DNA from: Beroe ovata
Lineage: Eukaryota; Ctenophora; Nuda; Beroida; Beroidae
Direction of reading: 5' to 3'
Length of the DNA: 10,938 nucleotides
Assembly: GCA_946803715.1 (NCBI GenBank)
Contig: CAMPET010000656.1
Span: 1 to 10,938 of the forward strand
Shown here: one piece after another, positions 1 to 8,369 of the stretch
Numbering within the stretch: the stretch's first letter is position 1
Layout: each line of letters starts with the position of its first letter
Notes under the pieces: model-generated
Database searches by the model: none
Told to the model about the DNA's origin: nothing
Seen by the model: only the letters and a program-made list of their open reading frames with translations
Made by a program: the position numbers and the translations under genes

Positions 1-47
1 CGTAATATGCCCATATAAGGAATTGGGCGCGGCGTGGCCCGAAAAAC
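1..47 (-). repeat. Edge-truncated piece of the interspersed repeat family (variant middle block)
   Basis: The first ~48 bases match 865-909 closely, differing mainly by a 4-base gap in the GGGCG/GTGGCC part. At 865 this block is joined to a recognisable copy of the ~300 bp repeat family, so this is probably the middle of another minus-strand copy whose remainder lies off the left edge. Confidence 0.6.
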
Positions 48-86
48 CATGTATAACAAAAATCCGATCTTGTAATATAGATCCTG

Positions 87-106
87 TCGAGTGTCGCGAC
101 ACTCGA
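87..106. repeat. 20-bp perfect palindrome
   Basis: TCGAGTGTCG is followed directly by its exact reverse complement, centred between 96 and 97. It belongs to the CpG-rich inverted-repeat region covering about 50-600. Confidence 0.9.
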
Positions 107-117
107 AAATCTCGAAA

Positions 118-157
118 AAAACGAAAATCTCGACACGCGTGTCGAGATTTTCGTTTT
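118..157. repeat. 40-bp perfect palindrome
   Basis: The 20-base arms (118-137 and 138-157) are exact reverse complements with no spacer, centred on the CG at 137/138. The right arm runs into a block that is repeated at about 491-596. Confidence 0.9.
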
Positions 158-600
158 GCACGCGCAAACTTATTCTCGCTGCTTGCATAAGCAGTCTGGC
201 ATCGCCCGACAAGACCGCTGATGCAAGCCGCGAAGTTTGGCTGTCGATAATATAGCTTAGCAGCGGCCGGCCCCTGTCGGGAATTTAATTGTGCGCGCGC
301 CGCAAATTTAAAATTATTCCCAGCTGCTATTCTGCCTCATTTGAATCCTGTTCCCGCGCTGCGTGACCCAAATACTCCGCGCGCGCTGCGCGTCTCCGTG
401 GTTTGGGTCCCGGGTATTACGATTCCCGCGAAAATATCCGGGAGCAAATTTTTGCTCCCTATTAAGTCATTGTCGATCGATGATAGACCCTGTCGAGAAT
501 TTCGTTTTGCGCGCGCGCGGCGCAAACTTATTCTCAGACAGGAGCTGACGCAAGCCGCTTCGCGGCTTGCATCAGCGGTCTAGCATCGCCAGACAATTAA
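140..600. repeat. CpG-rich fold-back repeat region with duplicated blocks
   Basis: The block at 140-212 (TGTCGAG, TTCGTTTTGC, CGCAAACTTATTCTC, then CTTGCAT and GTCTGGCATCGCC) recurs in diverged form at 491-596. The 24 bases 212-235 are the exact reverse complement of 558-581. Further inverted pairs are 182-197 with 212-227 (14 of 16), 365-372 with 402-409, 440-448 with 451-459, and 550-558 with 562-570. An 80-codon plus-strand open frame (341-583) lies here but is a by-product of GC-rich sequence. The region looks like a non-autonomous fold-back or MITE-like mobile sequence; I do not recognise the family. Confidence 0.65.
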
Positions 601-788
601 GTCATTACGCCCATATATGGAATGATATGCGCGCGTTCCCTGAATTTTAGCGCTGCGATCCACTCATTTTAGATTTGCGAGGATTGTGTTTCCGCACTGG
701 ATAATCAGCTGATACCCGTATAAGGAATAACTAGGTAGCAGGGCATATNTGGTGAAACTGAGCACCTGGGGTCTTAGTGACCTTCAGA
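601..788. other. Unassigned stretch with degenerate repeat motifs
   Basis: No gene is visible. Degenerate forms of the CCCATATAAGGAAT motif appear near 608 and 714, suggesting more decayed repeat copies. One base near 749 is unknown. Confidence 0.4.
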
Positions 789-905
789 CAACTAATATAA
801 ACATGACCATTGCGGTTCTTTTAAGCTAAAAACGAAGTCTCTATCACCTTCAGAAGCCGAGATACGTAATATGCCCATATAAGGAATTGGGCGTGGCCCA
901 AAAAA
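789..905 (-). repeat. Interspersed repeat copy E (3' part plus variant middle block)
   Basis: Read on the minus strand, 789-864 matches the 3' half of the ~300 bp family: TATCTCGG, a GAAGGT..TAGAGACTTCG core, then CATGTTTATAT. Upstream, GGCCACGCCC (about 888-897) occupies the same relative position as in the copies at 2435 and 3151. The bases between (865-887) differ and carry the CCCATATAAGGAATTGGG motif, so the copy has a replaced or strongly diverged middle. Confidence 0.65.
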
Positions 906-909
906 CCAT

Positions 910-1201
910 CGCCCCCATGAGCTCGCTTGGTAAACTTTCTTTTGTGGTTTCCTAACACCCAATACAACCCCCTGAAGCCAAAAATGAATTGTTATAAAGC
1001 AGTTCCAGGTTCAGCCTATTTTTTGCAAAAAAAGACTGGACTAGTTGGCATGACTCGAAAATAAGGTTAAGGTACAACAGCTGCAATGTATGAATCGAGT
1101 CCTGATAAAAACTGGACCGATAATCATGGAACCAAAATTCTATATCTGAGAGTGGAATGAAGCCCAATTCATTCGTAACCGATGTCATTTATGTCACTCA
1201 C
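910..1201 (-). other. Probable TLK intron sequence, no exon seen
   Basis: This follows the donor of the TLK exon at 1202-1324. A 78-codon minus frame (952-1188) is open but does not resemble the expected next kinase segment (a REY..HK-type motif), so it is read as intron. The next TLK exon must lie left of the window. Confidence 0.55.
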
Positions 1202-1324
1202 CTGCATGTTTGAGGTAGTTGGCTCTCTTCTCGTCTTTCCACTCAGTAGCTAGCTGATGTACTTTGCACGCCACATACCGCTGATTTTCAAAGTCGAACG
1301 CTTTGTGTACTTCACTAAACCCTC
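1202..1324 (-). CDS. TLK: Tousled-like kinase, ATP-binding lysine exon (partial gene)
   Basis: This is a 123-bp internal exon in phase 1 at both ends. The acceptor is ..ACGCAG (AG at 1326-1325) and the donor is a consensus GTGAGT from 1201. It encodes [10 protein letters not shown], an acidic/aromatic linker, then [10 protein letters not shown] and a [12 protein letters not shown] end. The match to the start of the TLK kinase domain is unmistakable. The K of VACK is the ATP-binding lysine, and GGFSEV is the second half of the glycine loop begun in the exon at 1731-1792. TLKs are nuclear serine/threonine kinases that phosphorylate the histone chaperone ASF1 and support chromatin assembly at replication. 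Frame and splice sites are intact, so nothing here indicates a pseudogene. The following kinase exons are outside the window. Confidence 0.92.
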
Positions 1325-1730
1325 CTGCGTAGAATTGGAGATGTTTGGAATGTCAGGCTATCAACTTCTGTGACAACAGAGTGGTCTGTACGGAACCCCA
1401 CGGTTTCGATTCCTTGTTTAACACAATAACGCGCCGTACAGCAAGGATCTCCACCGTTTTCGCCATTTACGAATAAGCCATGATTCAGATGTTCATGATG
1501 TGTGGATAAATTCATGAGTATTGGATATGTGATGACTGATGAGTCGATAAAGTCAGTCGTCTCATGAGTATTGGACAATGAATATATGCTTAGAGAGGTC
1601 ACGCCTCAATGATATTCAACCTAATGAATATAGGGAAATGACTTCACGATGATACGGTCATTATCCTTCCTACGACACGCCTTTACGATTTAGAAGTTAA
1701 AACTTCTAAATTGAACAGCAAGACGCCTAC
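1325..1730 (-). other. TLK intron (406 bp)
   Basis: The intron runs from GTAGGC at 1730 to ACGCAG at 1325. A 95-codon open minus frame covers part of it (1315-1602) but shows no kinase similarity and runs through the acceptor in the wrong frame. A TCATGAGTATTGGA motif occurs twice, about 48 bp apart (near 1512 and 1560). I see nothing else. Confidence 0.75.
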
Positions 1731-1792
1731 CTTTTCCAATGAGATGCAGTAGAAGATAACGACCATTTTTCAACGTGGGATTATCCTTGAAC
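1731..1792 (-). CDS. TLK: Tousled-like kinase, glycine-loop exon (partial gene)
   Basis: A 62-bp exon: one base completing the R codon left by the previous exon, 20 whole codons, and one base passed on. The acceptor is ..CACAG (AG at 1794-1793) and the donor is GTAGGC from 1730. It encodes FKDNPTLKNGRYLLLHLIGK. This matches the conserved segment just before and into the TLK kinase glycine-rich loop, where an L-x-x-RYLLL-x-x-L-[IL]-GKGGFSEV pattern is typical. Joining it to 1202-1324 gives an uninterrupted GKGGFSEV, which confirms both splice sites. It is far too short to be found by open-frame length. Confidence 0.92.
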
Positions 1793-2013
1793 CTGTGCAG
1801 TGCGTACTGTTAATTTCTTTATATCTATTGACATTAGGTTATTGATAAATATCCCACTTGCTTTGTTTTTATTATTCTTTTTCAACAACGGCCCTTTAAA
1901 ATGTGGATGAAAAGGTTCGAATTATTCGAACCTTGTCCTATCTGTGAAGAAAAAAAAGTGCAAACACAGAAACCACTGAAGATGCCCATGGATTGATCCC
2001 TGCAGCCTCCTAC
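1793..2013 (-). other. TLK intron (221 bp)
   Basis: A GT-AG intron starting GTAGGA at 2013 and ending CACAG at 1793. A GAACCTTTTC/ATTCGAAC inverted motif sits near 1913-1935. No other feature is visible. Confidence 0.75.
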
Positions 2014-2093
2014 CTGCTGTTGTCCTCAGCCTGTATTCTCTTACTCTCCCTCATATGAAGCTGACACTCCTGTTGTAGTCGTTCTATCTCCGT
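2014..2093 (-). CDS. TLK: Tousled-like kinase, exon ending the N-terminal coiled coil (partial gene)
   Basis: An 80-bp exon that starts in phase 0 after a GTTTCAG acceptor (AG at 2095-2094) and ends in phase 2 before GTAGGA. It encodes TEIERLQQECQLHMRES followed by KRIQAEDNS and two bases of an R codon completed at 1792. The ERL..E...H.RE.KRI..ED.SRF pattern is the conserved helical stretch linking the TLK dimerisation/coiled-coil region to the kinase domain. The CACGTG minisatellite begins immediately upstream of its acceptor. No earlier TLK exon is visible in the window. Confidence 0.88.
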
Positions 2094-2099
2094 CTGAAA

Positions 2100-2340
2100 C
2101 AACACGTGTGTGTGTCACGTGATGAGAATAACACGTGTGTGATACGTGATGAAGAACGTGATGAAGAACGTGTGTGTCAAATGATGAGAATCACGTGCGT
2201 TTGTGACACGTGATGAGAATCACGTGTGTGTGTCACGTGATGAGAATAACGTGTGTCTGCCACGTGTCGAGAATCACGTGCGTGTCATGTGTCGGGAATC
2301 ACGTGATACCAATCACGTGTAACAATATGAGAATCACGTC
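2100..2340. repeat. CACGTG-rich minisatellite in a TLK intron
   Basis: Degenerate tandem array with a unit of roughly CACGTGTGTGTGT then CACGTGATGAGAAT. By eye there are about eleven CACGTG palindromes within ~220 bp. The array begins a few bases upstream of the acceptor of the TLK exon at 2014-2093. CACGTG is the canonical E-box for bHLH proteins, but a tandem array can arise by slippage without function. Confidence 0.85.
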
Positions 2341-2434
2341 ATGTTGTCATGGTTACTTAATGTTGTGTTTATTGTGTAATAGATGGTAATGTGATGGTCA
2401 AATCACACAAATATCCCGCGAAATCCTCCAGAAA

Positions 2435-2742
2435 TAGTCTGAGACCAAACGTCCATCCGTTAGCTTTGCTTGTTAAAAGCGTTTTCTCGACTGATTATGG
2501 CATTTGACACCATTGTAAGAGAAATTGGCCCTGATGCCAACGATGATTCCGATGGCATCAGGCCTAAATCGGCCACGCCCTTTTTTGTGATTAGCGAAAA
2601 TCCTAGTTATCATATCTCGGTCCAGGAAGGTCGTAGAGACTTCATTTTTGGTGCAAAAGAATCGCAATTGTCATGTTTATATACGACTTGTCAATAAACA
2701 TATGCTCTAAAATGNGGGTGATAAGCAGTTATACGTCCTAAA
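2435..2742 (+). repeat. Interspersed repeat copy A (near full length)
   Basis: Shares its start (TAGTCTGAGACCAAACG), internal hairpin, GGCCACGCCC, GGTCGTAGAGACTTC core and AATAAACAT end with copies at 3151 and 10069. The hairpin arms CCTGATGCCA (2530-2539) and TGGCATCAGG (2553-2562) are perfect. No terminal inverted repeat or target duplication is evident. A 75-codon frame is open from a TTG at 2470 but does not behave as coding sequence. One base near 2715 is unknown. Confidence 0.85.
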
Positions 2743-3050
2743 AATGCCTCTAAACCAACATTTTCCAAGAGTTACATCTACATATTAATGCTGAATCAGC
2801 AATTATCATTTATTAGTAGACTGTAAAAATTTCATTAATTTTAGGGCCATAAAAGGCCATATAGGGCCACAGATTCTGGGGCCATTTTGCGATTTCGGAT
2901 GTGTTTGTGGCCTAAAATGGCGTTGCCCCCCCCAACTGGTGTGGTGCAGTATAAACGAAAATATAATGTGGTGAGCCTCATACTGGCACTGCGATTACTG
3001 TGAGTGATAGCTGTGATGTTTCAGGGGACCTGTGGATGTGAAAGTGACAA
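2743..3050. other. Unassigned stretch with GGCC-rich motifs
   Basis: No gene is recognisable on either strand. A cluster of AGGGCCATAAAAGGCCATAT-type motifs lies at about 2842-2930, with a C8 run near 2926. I found no missing TLK exon here. Confidence 0.4.
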
Positions 3051-3150
3051 AAATCGTTTATTAAACATTTTAATCGATTATGTTTGATTATAATCGATAT
3101 TTATTGATTATTGTCGAAGATAATGATTAAATACCGATATTTTCGGTTTT
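3051..3150. repeat. AT-rich tract with TAATCGATTA-type motifs
   Basis: AATCGATTAT, ATAATCGATATT and ACCGATATTTTCGG occur in ~100 bp abutting repeat copy B. Composition and motifs resemble 10393-10938, which abuts the inverted copy D. Confidence 0.5.
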
Positions 3151-3460
3151 TAGTCTGAGACCAAACGTCCATCCGTTAGCTTTGCTTGTTAAAAGCGTTT
3201 TCTCGACTGGTTATGGTATTTGAGACCATTCTAAGAAAAAATGGCCCTGATGCCAACGATGATTCTGATGGCATCAGCCCTAAATCGGCCACGCCCTTTT
3301 TTGCATTTAGCGAATCACCGATTTTCTGTATCTCAGCCCAAGAAGGTCGTAGAGACTTCGTTTTGGGCTCAAAAGAATCGCAATGGCCATGTTTATATAC
3401 AACTTGTGAATAAACATAGGCTTTAAAATGTTCAGAAACCGAGTTATAGGCTAAAAACCT
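3151..3460 (+). repeat. Interspersed repeat copy B (full length)
   Basis: This is the cleanest copy. It starts TAGTCTGAGACC, carries the hairpin arms CTGATGCCA (3247-3255) and TGGCATCAG (3269-3277), has AATAAACATAGG near 3410, and ends past GAAACCGAGTTATAGGC. Its 75-codon frame (3186-3413) has the same length as in copy A, but the differences between the two are mostly amino-acid changing. Confidence 0.88.
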
Positions 3461-3489
3461 ATTTTTCGGGTGTTCGCTGGGCCCATTTT

Positions 3490-3613
3490 CATATCTCGGC
3501 TCAGGAAGGTCGTAGAGACTTCGTTTTGGACGCAAACGAATCACAATGGCCATGTTTATATACAACTTGTTAATAAACATAGGCTCTAAAATGCTCAGAA
3601 ACCGAGTTATCGA
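3490..3613 (+). repeat. Interspersed repeat copy C (5'-truncated, in tandem with B)
   Basis: Begins at ATATCTCGGC within the family and continues through GGTCGTAGAGACTTCG, AATAAACATAGG and GAAACCGAGTTAT. The 5' half including the hairpin is absent. It has the same orientation as copy B and lies about 30 bp downstream of it. Confidence 0.8.
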
Positions 3614-3818
3614 AGAGAAACGGATTTTGAAGTCATGCGCGATTCAATTTCAACATTTTCAGGACATAATTCTTTAATACAACCAAGTAAAATTCATGAA
3701 CCTCAATCCTGCTGCGTTTTAAGAAAATCAAGTCACTCAAAAAAGCTAAAAATATGGTAAAAACTTGGTATAAAAGCATAAAAACATGTCTACTGCCTAG
3801 GTACCTTTATCAATTCTC
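3614..3818 (-). other. Probable 3' untranslated region of the large nuclease-like gene
   Basis: Directly downstream of the stop codon at 3819-3821, AT-rich and without a gene. It holds the candidate poly(A) signal at 3673-3678. Confidence 0.5.
3673..3678 (-). terminator. Candidate poly(A) signal ATTAAA
   Basis: ATTAAA on the minus strand, about 140 bases past the stop codon of the large gene. It is the commonest variant of AATAAA in animals. No experimental cleavage evidence is available from sequence. Confidence 0.4.
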
Positions 3819-6800
3819 CTACTCAAAACCATGTTCATCATATGTAAGTTGTTCATTTTCACATGATTGGCACTGACATGCCTCAGAACACTTCAACTTG
3901 TTCTTAAAACATGAGCAAAGGTTGTTAACACAGTGACTTTTGATACATTTGCACACTGTTAGATCCAAAGAGGACTCTGGGGCAGGCAGTTCATCTGTCA
4001 TAACTGGCATGAGTTCTTCGTCCCACCCATTTCCAGACAAGGATGGCAGCACCGGATTCAAGCTCGTTGAAAGTCTTTTCCAATATAAACATATTGAATT
4101 AGCCCGTTGGGCATGAAATCTAAGAGCTGCTGGCGTGGGGGGGAGATCACTGTTGTCCTCTGAGTACTTGCTATACAGTTCCCAGCGTAATACTCCTATT
4201 TCAGTAAGATCGTGGTAACGTTGCAAGTCTTTCTTCTTACTGGTGTATAGCAGGATGGTGAGTTTTTCCAACGCTTTCTTAGTGTTGTCAGAAAGAAGCC
4301 ATTCATTGCCCAACGTGGACAAGGCATCTAGGATATGAGAGTTCTTTGTTTCAATCAAGGTTGAAAACAGTTTGAAAGACCTCTCTTTTGTTACAGTCTT
4401 GAATCTACTGAGCTGATCACAACCAGTGAAAACATAGAACCCGAGGAGACTTTTACTGGAATCAGGACCAAAGACGTTGCATAAAGGATTTATTGGTATC
4501 ACCCTTCGATCCTTTGATGTCAGTAGTTCAAATACGACGTCGCTTGCCGTCTCGATGGCAGCATAATTCAGTGCCAGCATCAAAACATCTGTGTCGGGAG
4601 AGACAATGATGGCTCTCAAATCCGGGATCAGCTGGTTCATTTGGTGCATGATGCTTATGATGAGGGTATCGGCCTCGGCATGGCAATGACTGAATTCATT
4701 CCACTGGGGAACGTTTGACAACAGTGATTTCCCAAATGCTATTACATAAAGTTTATTGTGCTCTCTAAACATTCTTTCACAGCTATCAGCAAAGAATTTC
4801 GTCAGCGTCCTCTTATTTTGTGGATGTGAAAGAAGATCTTTCAGTTTAATGTCTTTAATAACTGTTGTTGAATTAAGCATAAACTGGATCTGGGTTCTAT
4901 GTCTTGTATTCCATGTAGCATGCTTCAAAACAGATAATTTCATGTCATAGCTGTCAAAGACGAGTGCAACATGATCTTTGCCCTTTACTTCATTTTCGAT
5001 TCTCTTGGTGAATTGATGAATGAGGTCTTCGAGTTTAACACAGCCTTTCATTTTCAGTTGGTTTACAAAGCCCATTCCATCCAATATAACAAAATTCCTT
5101 GCCGGAAATGATGAAGGGTCATCTGTAGTACTGATTGATGATAAAACGTCTTCAATTCCGTGAAGAAAAGCCGACTTATCATCACATTTGAGCATGTTTC
5201 CTTCTCTATCGAAAAGTGAATGTGGCACAACTGAAAACTCATGTTTAGCAAACAGTTCTGACACATCAATGTTTGTCCTTGTTCGTGATATCACCAAGAG
5301 CCGGGTAGTGAGATCTCGTTCCTCCTTCAAATTAACAAGTTTTCCCTTGACTTTCAATTTCACAGTTTTGTTCAGGGCTTTGAAGGTTACCAATTTTCTT
5401 TTGGTCATAGGGTCCCACACATTACACGGACCATCTTTCATCCGGGTCTCGATGAAATTGTTGTACATATTTTCACCGATTGATTCAATGTCCAAAATGT
5501 CAGAATCATTCGTGAGTATCGAGTGTGTGACTATATTGTAGCAACATTCAGAGTTTGATAAATCCATGACATTAACAAATTCTGATAGCGCTAACTGATA
5601 GCTTTGAACTGATTTCTTGTGGAAAATCTTATGACTCCCACGCTCCTCATGATGGATGTCCTCATTTAGTTCATTTGTTTTTTCTTCAAGATCAAATTTC
5701 TCTGCAAAATCAAGAAGAAATGCCCGTTTCGTCGGAGCAATCAGACAAAATTTATCCATTTGATCATCAGTCATTCCTACCACTCCACCCATGCCTTTCA
5801 ACTCCTTGTTTACTTGTTCTAGGGCATGATCTATACCAATACCTGTAAATCGTCCAAAGCTTTTATTGCAAACGAAATTTCTTCTGAGGAAATCCCAAGT
5901 ATCTCTGTCATCTGATCTAAGCTCATATAGCTGTGTCAAATGCACTGGCATCATTCGCCCATAATTTTGAAGATCTAGACTGAGGAAATACTTAACAAAA
6001 CTGTCTTGTGACGCCAGGTGGAGATTCCACAGCTTTTGTCTTGTTGCCCTGAAGTACAGGAGGGCAACACCAATCATATTTACTACGTTTGATAGATATT
6101 TAGCCTCTTTCTGTAAATTACCACGGAACGACTGAAATCTTTCAAAAAACCCAACTGACTTCAACTTTTCTAAAAGCTGCTGTTGGATTTGATTGATGGA
6201 CTCATTTCCATGAATCTGGAGTGTTGTCAAAAGGGGACGGCAAATATCAACTACAGTATCTCTAAATTCTGGTTCCTTTTCATAGAATACTTTCAACAGT
6301 ATGTTGTACAATGCTGAGTAAAGGATCAGGAAGGCATCCAGGCATCGCTTCATATTCTTGCCATCTAATATCTTGCTCACAACCATGTCACTGTAAATCC
6401 CAGAGTGGGAATAGATCTTATCTAAGCCACTTGACGTAATGTATTTACCGATAGCGTGGCACATGGCAAAGAACACATGAAGTTCACCAACTCTCAAGAA
6501 TATATGATGCCCTATTCTGTCAGATAACTGGATACCTTTAATGTACAGCTGAAGGTCAAGTGTTATTATCGTCCTTTTGTTGGGAGCTATAGATGTTGAA
6601 ATGCCCTGACAAATTTTAAGAGCTGTATACAGAGTACTCCAGTCCGTTGGTGACGACTTCAGCAGGGGCAGCATAGCATATGTCGTTTTTATGCATGGTT
6701 TCTCAGACATTTTAGAGTTATAAACTTTCCATGTCGGTAAAGTGCTTTTTTCATCACATGTTTGCATCATTGCATAACATTCATCAACCGAGCCGTAATA

Positions 6801-8139
6801 CGCTTCTTCTGTGTAGACTGTCCCTCTGAATTTTCGAACTCTTGTGTCCGGTTTAACAGGTGTATAACAGGTGTTAGTTTTGTATGAGAACACACTTTCA
6901 TTCAGACGTTCGTCATCATCATCTGGGCGATCATCATCCATTGCGTCCTCATCAAGAGCAATTTGCACTGATACAGATTCGGGATTGTTTTGGAACATTA
7001 CTATCAGAGTCCCATGGAGCTCTCCTTTACCATCCTTAGATGCCCTCTTGAAATCAGCATTGTCAACTGCGAAAAATGGTCGCACAGTCTTGGACATGTT
7101 TTTCGGAATATATACCCCATCCTCCGATATGTTATGCTTCAGTACCTCCTTCAACATTTGATGCTCCAATCTTTTGATTGTTTGATACTTACATGTCATA
7201 TTGAGGCCCGAAGTATAATCTATCACTGACCTTGTGCCAGTCTTGGCATGGAGTAAAACTCCCAGCCCAATACTCAATGGAGTGTTGTTTTGGTGATATC
7301 TCCTCTGTTTCCTGATGTCATTTCTTGTCACAAAGTCTGTAGAGCTTTCTCGAATTGATTTTTGAGATTTGTAATTGACTGAAATAAGTTGTGAGATGAT
7401 GTTTATTGTTTGATTTGTCTCCTTCAATTTAGCCTCAGTTAAATCATCTGTCTTGTCTCCAAACATTATAAGTTTGAGAAGGTACCTCAGTTCAAGTGGC
7501 GATTCATAGGTGTAATCTCCAGAAAACTTCCAGTTGGGACAAGATGACATGGCACTTCTTACACTTTGGGCAACTTTCTGTAGCTCCCATACTGAATTGT
7601 CTTCTTTAATAGCTGCATTAACAGCGAATGCAACTCCTTTTTCTGATGACAGTATATCTGGCTCATTCCTGCAGAATGATGGAACAAATCTGCAACCTGT
7701 CAGATTGTCTTCAATAAGCGACTTAATGTGCTTTTTGAACAGATTTGGGCCAAATGATGCTGAAGTCACTGTATCAGATGCATAGGAGTCTACCAAGAAG
7801 TCTATGTACTTCTTATGTATGGAATTTGAGTCTATTGCGAAGTGTTCTGACTCAACATGACATGCGTTAACTAGCCAGTCTAATAGCTGAACATCAGCAA
7901 CTGCGTTGACCTGCATCCCAGAAAACATCGATGTATCCTTCGTTACTACCCTGTAACTGACAACAAAGCAAGAACGGTGATACAAAACATCATCAGCAAC
8001 CGAATCCTCTATAAGAGCGAAACGAATGCCCAGTTTTTCATCTTTTGTGTTCTTCTTAATGAAGTCCATTTTCCTATTCATTTCTAGTGACAACACACGA
8101 TGGAGACACTCTCTCGAATCCTCCACACAAAATATACAC
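3819..8139 (-). CDS. Zinc-finger/FEN1-like nuclease/CXC protein, exon 7 (residues 253-1692)
   Basis: This 4.3-kb exon encodes most of a 1692-residue protein of an uncharacterised animal family. It begins with one base completing K253, after acceptor TTTCAG, and then CIFC; the apparent GTG start at 8126 is just residue 258. Second zinc module: C254, C257, H307, C310. An acidic patch lies near 647-665. The middle holds family-like motifs around D781, GELH (805-807) and DHALEQVN (from 1023). A FEN1/XPG-like nuclease domain follows: D1273 (ILDG), D1315 (VFDSY), E1408 and D1410 (AEADT), D1435 and D1437 (SPDTD), D1494 (GCD). The end (1649-1679) is a nine-cysteine CXC domain like tesmin/TSO1, which binds zinc and DNA. 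There is no stop or frameshift. Function is unknown; DNA binding and structure-specific cleavage are inferred. A captured mobile-element gene is an alternative. Confidence 0.9.
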
Positions 8140-8242
8140 CTGAAACAGTGTAATCAATTAAATCAATACAAGGTCAACTATACTCAATACAAGGTCAGTG
8201 TTGAAAATGAAAAGTGGTGGGGCATAATCTGCCATTCTGTAC
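8140..8242 (-). other. Intron 6 of the large gene (103 bp)
   Basis: GTACAG to TTTCAG, phase 2. A 19-base ATCAATACAAGGTCAACTAT/CTCAATACAAGGTCAGTGT-type direct repeat sits at about 8162-8200. Confidence 0.75.
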
Positions 8243-8369
8243 TTTGTTTTGTCATATGTTGAAACTTTAGATCTCAACATGCGTGGCTGCGGGATGGATT
8301 CTGGTTCGGTGTCATCACTTAACTTCCTTTTCAAAGCCTTTTCTTTCCCTTTGGCTTGCGAAACTTCAC
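8243..8369 (-). CDS. Large nuclease-like gene, exon 6 (residues 211-253)
   Basis: A 127-bp exon, phase 1 in and phase 2 out, between acceptor AATGCAG and donor GTACAG. It encodes EVSQAKGKEKALKRKLSDD, an acidic/proline stretch, and ends RSKVSTYDKTK. The K codon is completed by the next exon to give KCIFC, the start of the second zinc module. Skipping this exon breaks the frame, because exon 5 ends in phase 1 and exon 7 needs phase 2; this is strong support for it. The basic run KGKEKALKRK is a possible nuclear localisation signal. Confidence 0.82.

Noticed and set aside
341-583. 80-codon plus-strand open frame (and its overlapping frames)
   Set aside because: It lies wholly in CpG-rich inverted repeats; GC-rich palindromes stay open by chance in several frames, and there is no domain.
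952-1188. 78-codon minus-strand frame downstream of a TLK exon
   Set aside because: It begins after a consensus donor and has no similarity to the expected next TLK segment, so it is read as intron.
1315-1602. 95-codon minus-strand frame
   Set aside because: It spans the verified TLK intron and overruns the acceptor in the wrong frame.
2470-2697. 75-codon open frames in repeat copies A, B and D as a conserved small protein
   Set aside because: They start at TTG. By hand comparison of A and B, amino-acid-changing differences far outnumber silent ones, so there is no sign of protein-level selection.
2435-2742. Repeat family as a tRNA-derived SINE
   Set aside because: I could not identify A/B-box promoter motifs or a tRNA-like head, so I leave the class open.
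3176-3580. 134-codon minus-strand open frame across copies B and C
   Set aside because: It is antisense to the repeat family and its internal repeats simply reflect the tandem copies.
4756-5541. Plus-strand open frames inside the large exon
   Set aside because: They are antisense shadows of an intact 1439-codon frame with clear domains.
8124-8126. GTG at 8126 as the start of the large protein
   Set aside because: It is not a eukaryotic start. The frame continues upstream to an acceptor and completes a CIFC zinc motif.
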